64,000 nt of DNA from Ustulina deusta (lineage: Eukaryota; Ascomycota; Sordariomycetes; Xylariales; Xylariaceae), in NCBI GenBank assembly GCA_023159155.1, contig JAJNNX010000016.1, positions 372,001 through 436,000 of the forward strand, written 5' to 3'. The notes below the pieces were generated by a model. That model saw nothing but the letters and a program-made list of their open reading frames with translations. It had not been told where the DNA came from and ran no database searches. Below, piece after piece: positions 1 to 11,219 of the stretch. A program made the translations under genes and the position numbers. Each line of letters begins with the position of its first letter. Position 1 is the first letter of the stretch.

Positions 1-524
1 CTCAAGTCGAGGTTCCAGAGTAGGATGCTGCATTTGCACGTGTCGTTGTAAGCCAGGCGTCATGTCGAAGGATGAATGAGCGTCTGTGAAGATCCCGAAG
101 CTGACTTGACGCCGAGAGTCTCTAGTCGATTCTGGATGCTGCAGCTCCACCTGTAGCGCTTGCCGGGGGAAGCACCACTATCAAACACGCGCCAATCGCG
201 TCATATAGGGACATGCAAGCACTGTAATACCCTAGGTAGACTACCCAGGTGGATACCTACTCCGATAAGCAATGGTAGAGGGGCAGAGTTCTTATCGATT
301 AGTGTTGGGTAGGTACATATCTAAATCACATTGAAGTACCATATACTTTATATACATGCCCTCACCTCATGGTCACCACCAGCCTCACAACGTCAGTCTC
401 GGCAGACCAGAACGCCTTCATTTCACACTCCATCCCTACTCTTACCTACCAGTTATTCTAGTGTTTCTTTCTACATCAGCTCGAAGCATAGATCTTACGA
501 ATACACACAAGCTGAGGGCCGAGT
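1..524. other. Intergenic, upstream of naa38
   Basis: No coding potential was recognised. Positions 230-330 carry short CCTAGGTAG / TACCTAC steps of the kind scattered through this window. A TATA-like run (TTTATATA, 347-354) lies about 170 bp before the naa38 start. Confidence 0.5.
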
Positions 525-1008
525 ATGCAGGCTGTAGCTGAGCAGTTGGGCCAAGCAACGGTGACCGAAGCTCCAACGAAAGCTGAAGCCGAGGTTTACC
601 TCAAGTCGCTTATCAACAAGACCTTACGCATCTACGTTACCGATGGCCGGATGTTCATCGGAACCTTCAAATGCACCGATACTGTTCGTCTATCTACGCT
701 TGCCTGCCCGTGAAACCCATTGATTGGTCTATTGACTGTCCAGCCATATCCAGGACCGCAATGTTGTCATCTCTCTCACGTATGAGTACCGACAACCATC
801 TCAGCAAAAGCTTGCCGACGCTGCCTCCGCCGCTGCTGCAACCAGTCCAAGCTCAGCCACTATTAAAGCTGACATGACTTCGAGATATCTGGGCCTCGTT
901 GTGATACCCGGCGAGCACATAGTGAAGATGGAAGTCGAGGAATTCGCTAGCCAAGTCAAGAGTCGCTCCATCTGGGAACGGCGGGACATTTATTCGAAAG
1001 CCGGGTGA
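525..1008 (+). CDS. naa38: NatC N-terminal acetyltransferase auxiliary subunit Naa38 (Lsm-like)
   Basis: Two exons, 525-683 and 754-1008, are joined across a 70-bp phase-0 intron (donor GTTCGT, acceptor CCAG), giving 137 residues. The Sm/Lsm fold is visible: AEVYLKSLINKTLRIYVTDG, then FIGTFKCTDTDRNVVIS across the splice, and later GLVVIPGEHIVKMEVE as the Sm2 part. A low-complexity Ala/Ser insert separates the halves (about residues 73-95). This pattern fits the Naa38/Mak31/LSMD1 family, the small non-catalytic subunit that binds Naa30-Naa35 and helps co-translational acetylation of ML/MI/MF N-termini in the cytoplasm. A generic Lsm protein is the alternative, but the C-terminal extension and the IPGEHIV motif favour Naa38. 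The start is the first ATG with a complete Sm1 motif behind it. Confidence 0.85.
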
Positions 1009-4000
1009 AGCCTTGGGAAACTCTACAATATCTAGTCCGTCAAATTCAGCAGCCTCGACACAGCCGCAGCCCATCGAGTCCAGTCTTATAAGGTGCCGCT
1101 TGGGTTGCTACATCTATGACGGCCAAATCCCACCCGCGAGGGAGTCAATAGGAAGCTCCAAATAGTCTACGGCGTCACAACGGCCACTGGATTGAGGAAT
1201 CGCTTCCAGATGCCTCAACAGACATTACTTCGCGACAACACAGCCATATGTGCATCTTGCTCGTGCATCAAGCGTTTCGAGTAGCTCTACGATCTAGTTC
1301 AGATGCAGAGGTCCTTGGGAACCCGCTGTGTTGCAAAATTAAAACGGAGAACTGGACACACATGAATCGATACCCGACGCTCAAAATAGCACATAAACCA
1401 ACTCTTCCTCTATCCTCGCCCCTCCAAAATTTGTGACGCTTTGTGGTACTTCGGTTTCTATGATGGTATCCGGGGAAATGCGCCATAGTTAGCGACTAAA
1501 GCAAACCAACCCATTTATGCGGCATATGTATTTTTCGTCTCCGAGATTTAGACATTCGGAATCGGCTATACAATCATTTATCATCTGGGGTCGTTAGCAA
1601 CGGATAGAATGCAGAATGTATAGAGTCGGAAATCCATAGGTAAATGTCAATTTTCAGCAACAGATATCCTACTATGCTTCTATCCATAGTGAACCAGATA
1701 ATCAGGAAGATAGAACAACTTGATTGATGGGGAAGCTTTGGCCGACTGACTGAAAGCCTAGACTAGAATCGGGCAGACTCATATTACATCGATAGGCCCT
1801 ATCGCTTGTGTCAATTCCATTCTAATTAGGGATAAATCCTATATTGCAGTATGTGTTGCTTAATCCCCAGTTCAAGTATTGGCCAGAGTATGTCGATCCC
1901 TCCTATTGGCCTATTGGCGGAGCATTCTGTGGCACCAGTAAGTAAATATCCGGCCGGGCTAGAGCTATATTTTTAAACGATTTATGTTCTTTTAAAATGC
2001 TAGTAATGGCAAATACTGACTCCTAATGTCGCAGTGTTTGGCGTATCCTCGTTGGACCACGGTGTTAAACCTGGCAATATTAGACATTTAGTACCGTAAT
2101 ACCAAAACTTGCTATACCCAGTAAACACTGAAGCAATTGCTTTCATAAACCAAGGTTTAATAAATGAATACCCAGCCATTTTCGCCTATGGCTAACAGCT
2201 CTTATTAGGTAGTCCTTTTTAGATCATTTTAAGAATCCTTGAGATAAAAATATTAGCCGTTTTACATACATATAAGTTGAGGCTTGTGACAAGAAGCTCT
2301 TATATATTACGTAAATACATCCAGTCTGTGGGTCGCCAGTGGTATGAGGAACACCATTTTCAGGTCTCCAAACCTAAAGCTTCTATGCCGGCTCTTCACC
2401 ATTTGTAGGTAACATAGCAGTATCAAGTCAATACGGTCATGCGACGCTTGTTACTTTATACAACAAGATAGATGGAGATCGCTGATGTCAAATAATATGC
2501 GTAAACCTGCTCCAGTATTGCGCCTATAAGGGCGAAGGTTGCTCGTGGTGTCGTATTTCCCACGGCCTTCCCCTACAATAAACCAACCATAATATAGCGA
2601 AGAAGCTAATAATGTCAAAAGTAAGTACCTGGCACACTTATCAGTCTCTTCTTCCCTGGCTCATCACCCCGTCGCCAGTGCGATGCTGTCTAAGAGGAGG
2701 CTCCCAAGTGCAACCTCTGCTCTCTGTCTAGAGTATTTCCCAAAGTGAAAGGTGGAAGTGAGAAGAAAGTGTAAGGGTTAATTGCCGCGACAGAGTATTT
2801 GATAATCCACAGGGCAATGCAACCGATTCCAAACCCGCTTTCGTTTCTGTTGTGTCCACATCTGTCGCTTAGGCGGTTCCTATTCGACAACGACCGCTCT
2901 CACATTCACCTGTCCCGCTTTCCACGTAAGGGTCCGTCCCTATATGTCAAGACGATCACATTTTTCCGTCGCCATAATTTTTTAATGTTCATTCTTGATT
3001 AGCCAGGTCCACTTAGGGTATCTGTATGAATCCAGTTGCTCCCGTTAATCATTTAGTTCACAAGTCTAATTCATATTTTAAGGTGTCAATATTAGCCTCC
3101 AAGGCGCTCGTGACTTGTTCACCCGTCCTTCTATTGCTCATTGTAATCCTTGATAAGTATAAGTCTTACCTAACTGAGATAAATAGAATAATTCCTGAGA
3201 TATTCCTAATGATCCTTTTAAATTTCATTCCCTTTGAAATAGTATACTTAGTCATCCATCATATATCATCCCACCATAATCATTTACAGAGTCATCAATG
3301 CTAACTAAGAACTCACGAGGAGTAGATAGACGAGATGTAAATCCGACCAAAGAGGTCAAACGAAGTATAACAACGAGCGTATCGAAAATACGCGTATTAA
3401 AGAAGACTCCCGTAAGCAACTAGATGAATGGAGGATGCAAAGGGAAAGGGAAGTATCTCTGAGGACTAGTGTATTTTGTATGCAGGACTATAACCATGGT
3501 TCAGAGCTCTACCTAGCGCCCTCCGCGCTCTCATGTTAACGAAGTCATGGCCCTATAGACTCCCACATTTCTCATTACCCTAGGCCACCCTATCTAGAAG
3601 CTTTCGTGCATTTCGTCAGTTACTGTCATTTATCTGATTTACTCTCTATTCCACTCCCGCGTGTACCACTATTTCAGGGATGCGACCAAGTTATACGAAT
3701 GTTGTGAAAGAATGGCTACTTCATCATAGCTATCTCCCATCCAGTGGCAGGTTGCAATTATTTTGTTCCTAGATAGTCGTGCGTTTCCCTGCTGAAAATG
3801 TGCAAAATTATATGATTTTCACGCCGGGTGGGAATTAGGTTGGAGACATGATTATCATCAATTGCCGTTCAAGTGAAATTATGCTTCGTTGCATCAATAA
3901 ATGTCGAGCCATGACGTAGCGACGCTCATTACTAAAACTATCTAGACTAGATCGCCACTAATCAACCAAGCAGATATTTAGATTTGTCTTCGTAGATCAG

Positions 4001-4788
4001 CCATATCCCTCCACGATTGCTTCGGAGACGGTACTTATAAGAGAGAAGAAAGCTAGTCTAGATAGGAAACCGACAACACATAATTATGCCGTAACGCTTA
4101 CATATAGCCCATGTGGCTTCTGGGTCGGTGGAGTACGCGCCGTTGGAAGTTGGCGTGGGACCGTTTTAGCACGGAATTCTCCATTGAGCATCCCTTAGGG
4201 TCATGAACTCCCGGAAGTATGGGTTGAGTATGCCATGCCGAATCGATTATCACAAGAACCATATGATGACTTTACGGAATGCTCACATATTCCAATACAA
4301 TGCCCGCAGTATAGGAGGGCTGTGAACTGGTGTACACTACTATCTAGAGGTCTTGCGGTATCCTTAGAATGATATTGATAAGCTGGGCAAGTTGGCAAAT
4401 GAGTGCGCAAGATATCTCACCCCACACGCTTCACGTCTCGGCACTTCGCTCGAATAGTAGCAGGTAGGTTAGTTTTATTTTTATTTTTATCCCCCTTTCC
4501 TTCCTTCTCACTCACTGCTATTTTCGACGTATGCGTGACAGAAGCGGTGTCAATTTCCCCCAACTTTGCCTTTAACGGGAACTTGTCGGCAATGACTCGG
4601 TAAAAGCAACGGGATTATTATAGCAGTTTCTCCACAACACTACTTGTCACAGTTACACTAGGCAGTCGAGAACGGGACTTAGAGCGTAAGCTTTTGAGTT
4701 TTTCATCGACTGGTCGTGTTGCCGGCCCCTCCGTGCTGGCGTGCTGGCGTGCTGACAGTGACACCAAGTTTCCCACAAGCCGCTAACC
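1009..4788. other. Gene-poor AT-rich stretch
   Basis: Only short open frames rich in rare combinations were found (the longest is 92 codons at 3026-3304); none resembles a known family. The DNA from about 1,780 to 3,400 is AT-rich with stops in all frames, as expected of old, mutated repeat DNA. One sub-segment, 1938-2034, looks like an intron (GTAAGT...TACTGAC...CAG) related to aldehyde dehydrogenase intron 2, although no gene surrounds it now. Confidence 0.5.
1938..2034 (+). repeat. Intron-like relic related to intron 2 of the 4789 gene
   Basis: The segment starts GTAAGTAAATATCCGG and ends AATGGCAAATACTGACTCC plus TAATGTCGCAG. Intron 2 of the aldehyde dehydrogenase (5693-5804) starts GTGAGTAAATTGCCGG and ends AATGGCAATTACTGACCCC plus GGGTGTCGCAG. 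About 25 of the last 30 bases agree, as do 13 of the first 16. The flanking exon-like DNA shows no clear match, so a duplicated gene is not obvious. Confidence 0.4.
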
Positions 4789-6367
4789 ATGGCGCCATAC
4801 ACTATCCCATTTATCATCAATGGCCAGGAGCGCATTGCCAAAGACACGTTCGAAGTCAAGTCACCCGCCACCGGCGAAGTTGTCCACCTATGTGGTATAG
4901 CGACCGTCTCAGATGCCGACGCAGCTGTTGACGCGGCAGCCGCTGCCGCCAGCATATGGCGAGATACACCCACCAGTTCGCGTAGGGACATCCTCCTCAA
5001 AGCTGCTGGCCTTATGGAGAAAAAGCGGGCGGAGCTGGGACAGTACTTAGTAGACGAAATTGGCCAACCCCAAGGCTGGGCCGAATTCAACCTAAACGTT
5101 ACCATCGACATGATTAAGGATGCCGCCGGGCGCGTGGGAACGCTTGGTGGCTTTGTGCCGAGCCCTTCCAACCCCAACACGGGAGCTATGGTCTGGCGTG
5201 AGCCGTATGGTGTTGTGTTGGCAATTGCGCCGTGGTAGGTACTCCGGTGAAATATCGACGAGACAGATAACCTGATGAACAGGAATGCACCCTATATCCT
5301 GGGCACCCGCTCTGTCCTGTATCCCATCGCCGCCGGATGCACCGTGGTATTCAAGGGATCTGAAGTCTCGCCCCGAGTCATGCATGCTATCGCTTCTGTT
5401 TTCCACGAAGCTGGTCTACCTAAGGGTGTGCTTAATTTTATTTCAACCAACCCAGCCAACGCACCTGCTGTGACCGAAGCGCTCATCGCCAACCCACTCG
5501 TTAAGAAGGTCAATTTCACGGGGAGCACGGCTGTTGGGAGGATCGTAGGTAAATTAGCTGGTCAGCATCTCAAGCCTGTCGTCTTAGAACTTGGTGGCAA
5601 AGCTCCGGCCATCGTCTGGGAGGATGCCAACTTGGACCTTGCTGCGGAGTGTTGCTCGTTGGGAGCATTTCTAAATTCTGGCCAGATCTGCAGTGAGTAA
5701 ATTGCCGGAATCATTTTCTTCTTGTTTTAGCGACTTTTGGAGTATAAAGACTCCCAGTTCTAGATGACGCTCGAAATGGCAATTACTGACCCCGGGTGTC
5801 GCAGTGAGCACCGAACGGATTATTGTCCACGAGAAAGTCAGCGAGGCGTTTCAGGGAAAGCTGAGAGACACGGTGTCAAAGATGTGGCCTGACGCCCTCG
5901 TCCACATTAACGCACAAGCCGTCGAGAAGAATAAAAGGCTCATGCAGGATGCAGCCAGCAAAGGCGCATCGATTCTGAACGGGGAGATCAACGCTGAAGA
6001 GTCATCAAATACACGATTGAGACCCGTCGTCATCGCTCAGGTTACGCCCGACATGGACATCTACAAGCAAGAGGCATTCGGTACGACGGTGAGCTTGCTA
6101 GAAGTCGAGAGCGAGGAAGAGGCGTTGCGCATTGCCAACGACACCGAATACGGGCTCTCGTCCGCTGTATTCACCGAGGACTTGAGGACCGGACTCCGGT
6201 TCGCCAAGAACATAGAAACTGGAGCAGTCCATATCAATAACATGTCGGTACACGATGAAGCAGCCTTACCCCATGGGGGAGCCAAGGCCAGTGGCTATGG
6301 GAGGTTCAATGCGTCAGCTGGGCTGGATGAGTATTTGAGAACAAAGACTGTCACTTGGAGGGGCTAG
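4789..6367 (+). CDS. NAD(P)-dependent aldehyde dehydrogenase (vanillin/salicylaldehyde dehydrogenase-like)
   Basis: Three exons, 4789-5234, 5283-5692 and 5805-6367, give 472 residues, the usual length for the family. Introns are 48 and 112 bp; the second splice creates the expected QICMSTERI junction. Visible landmarks are APWN with N150, FTGS at 227-230, ELGGK with general base E251, and the nucleophile C285 in SGQIC. The E-to-C spacing of 34 residues matches ALDH2. These enzymes oxidise an aldehyde to the acid through a thiohemiacetal. The sequence style (TIDMIKDAAGRVGTLGG, MSTERI) is that of fungal ALDHs acting on aromatic or aliphatic aldehydes; the real substrate cannot be told. No targeting signal is seen, so it is probably cytosolic. 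Its neighbours suggest no pathway. Confidence 0.92.
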
Positions 6368-8599
6368 CCATGTTGGCAGTTCCATTTTATGCAAGCAAGC
6401 GGAACATCCGATCAAGATGTCGATCACTTTTTGCGACTTGGAGCAGAACGTACCAGCAAACCCAGTAGGCAGGTGGCAATGTGAGGCCAACAACGCGATC
6501 TGCCATAGATCGCATTCATCTACATCTTCTTGCACCTTTTAGGAAATAGATCTGAATCTACGACACCGTGAAAGAATACAAATCTTGCATGAACTTGACT
6601 CAACTAGCATGAATATTCACCCACAAGAATCCTCCGTCTGGAGAACAAGACACAGACCGAGATAATTGCTTCCACATATATCCAAGAGTGAGAAAAAAAC
6701 GCACAGTTATCCATGTTATCGTTGCTACTTCATTGCTAGGCCCGGCTTTCTGAATAGAGCAAGTCCTGATGCCTGTCGTCAGCTGTTCCTTCGTATCGTG
6801 GGTCTTGCTGCACTGCAAGACCGTTGGACTCGCATAAGTGACACCATGAGCTTTGATGTATTATGCAACTCATATTCAAGTTCTTGCATTGCCTAAAGTT
6901 CCCCCTCGTGCCGAGGATCCCTTTTCCTTTGCTTAGTACATCACGGTTTCTGCCTGCAAAGAAAATGCAGTCAACTCTGGCTTAGTACCGGACTTTTGTT
7001 CCGAGTGGAACCAATAGCAATGCCTACCCCGAATAATGTAATTATGGGTGTGGTACCGATGTCAAAGTGAATACAAAGCGTATCCAGAGGTGAATTCCAG
7101 ATATCATTGAGAAATGGGACGCAGCAGCAACAGGAGGTTCTTTAAGACGTAATGGTAGACTTGGCCGTTAGACATGAATACAACAAGCCTCCTATATCGG
7201 ATCTCAATGGATTACAATGCTGCACGTGGACTTCGCGAGTCTCAACCCCAGGGATTTGGCTGACGGGAGTGCACAGGGTACCGGGCAGGTGTACAGGGAA
7301 TATCACATCTGGATATTGTCACCCCGTCGAACCAGGAACACACGCAGGTGCATTAGGTGCATACATACTAAGTACTAATTTACAACAATTATAAGGGTGG
7401 TTTTCCTTCGTGGTCGTGTGGCTGCATGCTTCTGCAGAGTAGCACTCTCGTTTGGACTACAACCTTGAACAGCCTGGCTAATGTCTACCTTTACATTTCA
7501 TTGCCGCGATACACGAAAAGCCGCCTAGACGAGGGCAGTGTCTGAGAACAGCGCCTCGCGGCAGCAATACGCCCCGAGAAAACCTCTATTTTGCCAATTT
7601 ATATGCATGGACCGGTGAGAGTCGGCTCGATAATAGCACTCGTAACAGGTCATGATATCAGATTTGCCATGTACACGAGAAGAAACAGTGGAAGCGCGGT
7701 TGTAGCGAGAGTCCACATTGAGAATGGCCCAGACTGTTCTCCCCGCCTCGCAGGCATTGATATTCCCTATTCAGGTAATCCGATCGCCAAGTTAGTATGC
7801 AAATGCCCCGCTTGTTCACCCGCGTGGGAGTATGCATCCCCAGAGTCTGCCCGGGGTCTCGAGAGTGTACGTATAACTGACTACACGATTGTCTACACTA
7901 GTAGCAGAAACCCCAAGACTCCAAACCTCATGGTTACATACGTTCGGGTCAAACAATCCCTTCACCGGTCCCCTCGCTATATCGCTTTATCCTTTACTAG
8001 TATCCAGGCAGTGTGGAAAGTGGATATTTTGTGTGAAATAGTAGGCTCTAGGTGAGGGCGCCAGTTCTTCCACTACGCAGTCCTTTAGAGCGATGTGCTA
8101 TGTCCGCTCGCTCCAGCCTGCGAGCTCACACGACCGATGCCCGGGGGTGGCTGGCTGTATCGGCACCAGGCATACCATAAAGTTCACCCCATGGGACAAC
8201 AGTGGGTAAACTGGAGATGTTTAACTATAGGTATACCGTATGACGTTGCACAGGGCCAACTTTCTTGGCCGCCGAGAGATACGTTCGTCAAGAAAATATC
8301 TGCTGTACGCGTGACGACAATGGATTTGATCCTTCACGTGTGCTGGGCAAACATGGCGTGTCCGGCGGGTGTCTACAACCTTGCTCCCTTCCCGTCCACC
8401 CCCGTGGTCTTAGACAGGAGTAGCGGGAAGTATAAAACCAGACTGTAGGTTGGCACCATTGCATCGCCAACGACTTGCCGTTTCCAAGCAATCCTCGCTA
8501 CAGGGTCTTTCCCTTCCCTTATACTCCAGCACACACACGATCCGACATCTCACTACTACAGAGCATTCACGGGAAATAGACTCGTGATTCCTGACCACG
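6368..8599. other. Intergenic
   Basis: Open frames of 154 codons (7591-8055) and 117 codons (8095-8448) exist, but they have no recognisable motifs and an erratic composition, so I do not call them genes. The only signal is a TATA box just before the 8600 gene. Confidence 0.5.
8431..8438 (+). promoter_or_regulatory. TATA box of the 8600 dehydrogenase gene
   Basis: TATAAAAC lies 169 bp before the ATG, followed by CT-rich DNA. That is a normal fungal promoter arrangement for a leader of about 100-140 nt. Confidence 0.45.
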
Positions 8600-9814
8600 A
8601 TGGCAACAATCATCCTTAGAATATCTCGAGCTACGCCCTCGTTGGGCGGCCTTTACAGAGCCACACCCAGGGTCATCCCAGGAGGCGCTATTGCTCTTCG
8701 AGCGGCGGGGATTGTGCCTCTCAGGACACCATATGTAAATGGCAGCCGGCTACGATATGCGTCATCGCAGTCTTCTCCGCCACCCAAGCGGCATGTTGCA
8801 CAAACATCGCCATCCCCCGCCAGGGGGATATTACCCGAGTTTGATCTACACGGCAAGGTGATCATAGTTTCAGGGGGGGCTCAGGGATTGGGTGTTGTAC
8901 AAGCGGAAGCCCTCCTGGAGGCTGGCGCCACGGGTCAGTATCCCTCACATGCGGCTTCTTGCAGTCTCGGGTAGCTTCTGACACACATACTCAGTCCACG
9001 TGCTCGATCGACAACCGGAACCACCAGTCGGTTCGATTTACCAGAACGTGGCTCAGCGGGCGAGAGACGAGCTGGGCACGTCGGTTTCCTACCACCAGGT
9101 TGATGTGCGGACAGGTGTTGGCAGCCTCAACTCGATCGTGGAGGATATTGCGCAGAAGCATGGGCGCATTGACGGCCTAATCGCGGCTGCTGGGATTCAG
9201 CAGGAGACGCCCGCCCTGGAGTACACGGCCGCCGACGCCGATCGCATGCTCGGCGTCAACGTGACGGGCGTGCTCATGACGGCGCAAGCAGTTGCTCGCC
9301 AGATGACCCGTCTCGGATCAACCGGTAGCCTCGTCTTGATCGCCAGCATGAGCGGCACAGTTGCCAACCGGGGTCTGATCTGCCCGTAAGTTACCCACCA
9401 CTTCTTCCCCTTGCACACATATTCGTCCGAAAGTCCCTTTCGAAACTCGAAGAAGAACCCAAAAAAAAAAAAGACAAGAAGAATCGTTTTCGCTGAAGCC
9501 CTTGTTTAAACCACAGAGTCTACAACGCCTCCAAAGCAGCCGTGATCCAGCTAGGGCGCAACTTAGCAATGGAATGGGGCGTCAAAGGGATCCGGGTGAA
9601 CACCATCTCCCCGGGGTACATCGTGACGGAGATGGTGCAGAAGCTCTTCACGGAGTTCCCGGAACGCGAGACCGAGTGGCCCAAGCAGAACATGCTGAAC
9701 GCGCTCAGCAAGCCCGAGGACTACCGCGGGGCCGCCGTCTTCCTGCTCAGCGATGCCAGCCGCTTCATGACAGGTGCCGACTTGCGGATAGATGGCGGGC
9801 ACGCCGCGTGGTAG
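8600..9814 (+). CDS. Short-chain dehydrogenase/reductase (polyol/ketose type), possible mitochondrial presequence
   Basis: Three exons, 8600-8933, 8995-9385 and 9517-9814 (introns of 61 and 131 bp), give 340 residues. The classical SDR core starts near residue 80: dinucleotide motif SGGAQGLG at 91-98, N200 in VNVTG, catalytic S231 in SMSG, and Y244/K248 in VYNASK. A VNTISPGYIVTEM stretch and a C-terminal IDGGHAAW complete the fold. It resembles fungal D-arabinitol, sorbose and L-xylulose-type reductases, which interconvert sugar alcohols and ketoses with NAD(P)H; the substrate is inferred only at that level. The first 75 residues are extra. They are rich in Arg, Ala and Ser with almost no acids (IILRISRATPSLGGLYRATP, later LRYASS), like a mitochondrial presequence. 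A downstream start within the leader would give a cytosolic form. Confidence 0.88.
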
Positions 9815-10350
9815 AAGAAGAGGAGCGTTCATCGAAGTGACGGATGCTGTAATCTAGGGTGCAGGGAGAGTTTTCGAAGACAAGACGGTCAGGCGAGGAC
9901 GGGTTTACATAGCGGTGGAGTCAGACGGCGTCTAGGGCCAACACATGTGTGACGGTCGTCAGATTATGCAGATTAATGATCCTCATATTGTGATGTCTGT
10001 CACATCTCGATTGCATAATCTTTGTTGGGAAATATAATAATAATATTTGTTTTATCTCCGGCCCAGACAATGACACCTGGATCGGAGATGTATCCGATGA
10101 CTGGAATGGCCCATACCCACGCCATCCTACCTAACAGCGTACAATCGATCATACAGGCTGAGAAGCATGCTACTCTACTTCTCAACAAGTGTGCACACGC
10201 CCTGGGAGTACCCAGTTCACTTAGAGTCATATAATACTATCTATATACAAGGCTTTTCAATATCCATCCGAAACTTCTCGCTCTGATATCTTACAAGGAA
10301 AAGCCGTCATATACACCGGTGCGTAAAGACATTAGTACTATTCATTTTTT
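9815..10350. other. Intergenic between two converging genes
   Basis: This is 3' DNA of the dehydrogenase (+) and of the MGAK gene (-). It includes an ATAATAATA run near 10,035 and no recognisable gene. Confidence 0.5.
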
Positions 10351-11219
10351 TTACTCGTGCAGACCACCCCAAGTCTGCTTATTCATCGTCGCCCCTTCCA
10401 CAGGAACAGCAACGCCCCGTGGCCCCAATCGCGCAACCACGCCGCTCTTGAGCCGCAGCCTCGCCTCGATATCCCCTGCCGCGACGCCGCGGTTCTGGAG
10501 TAGCAAGGCCTTCCTCAGCGTCCCGGCATCCAAGAACTCGCGGCCTCGCGAGGGGTCTTCGAACTCTGCCTCGGCACGCACCTGGAGATTGCGCCTCGCC
10601 TCTAGGGCGTTGAGAGTGCGGTTCTGTGACGGCGGTGGGTAGATCGATGTCGTGGTCGTTGTGTTGGATGCCGGGGATCGAGACGCGGTCGGCGAGGGCG
10701 AGGGTAGTGAGGATGAGATTTGAGTGTATGTTGAGGGCGAGGGAGACGAGAAAGGCCCTGCTGTTGAGGAGTTTGAGAGTGTAGGGAACGGCGTTGCTAC
10801 ACCCATTTGTCGTAGACGCTCCGAGTATACCGGGTTCGTGCTCGCGTCGAGGTCGAGGTCTGGATCCCGGCCGTCGGAGCGGATTGCTATAGCAGGCGAG
10901 CGTTAGTTACACCGGTCGCTCGGCTTCTTGGGCCTCCCTTTCAAAGCTCGAGATCAAGCAGGATTCCCTCTTGGCTTGTGGCCAAATCCGGGTTCTAACC
11001 GCTCTCCCAGGGCTCTGTAGCTGGAGGTCCCTCCCTTCGTGCAGGCAAGACACTGATCGGCGGGCTTGGCTGTAACTCACCCTCGTCTTTCACGGCGCTC
11101 GGCGCGGTCCGTCTAGCATTCGCTCCTCTTGGCTCCCGGGGCGGCACGGCATTGCCCGGGGCCCTAGTCGGGAATTTGCGCGATGCTGTCTGGGCGGGTT
11201 TCGAGGCTTTTGCGCCCAT
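10351..11219 (-). CDS. Conserved fungal protein of unknown function, MGAK N-terminus
   Basis: Exon 1 is 11219-11081 and exon 2 is 10886-10351, joined by a 194-bp phase-1 intron (GTGAGT...CTATAG), giving 224 residues. The start MGAKASKP has Gly2 and a small residue at position 6, which fits N-myristoylation (inference). Residues 1-45 are basic and Pro-rich, the middle (about 80-140) is Ser/Thr/Pro-rich and probably disordered, and the C-terminal 80 residues look folded. That part holds FLDAGTLRKALLLQNRGVAA followed by GDIEARLRLKSGVVARLGP, a helix-turn-helix-like pattern with an acidic helix, a short turn and a basic helix. I cannot name the family. The regular C-terminal pattern and clean splice argue for a real gene. 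The opposite-strand open frames here are shadows. Confidence 0.7.

Noticed and set aside
1800..2200. Degenerate aldehyde dehydrogenase duplicate around the orphan intron
   Set aside because: The flanking sequence does not match the exons of the 4789 gene even when transitions are allowed; only the intron-like part does.
3026..3304. 92-codon hydrophobic frame
   Set aside because: AT-rich DNA gives Ile/Leu-rich frames by chance; no start context or homology.
7591..8448. Two open frames of 154 and 117 codons
   Set aside because: No motifs, no plausible splice partners and random-looking composition.
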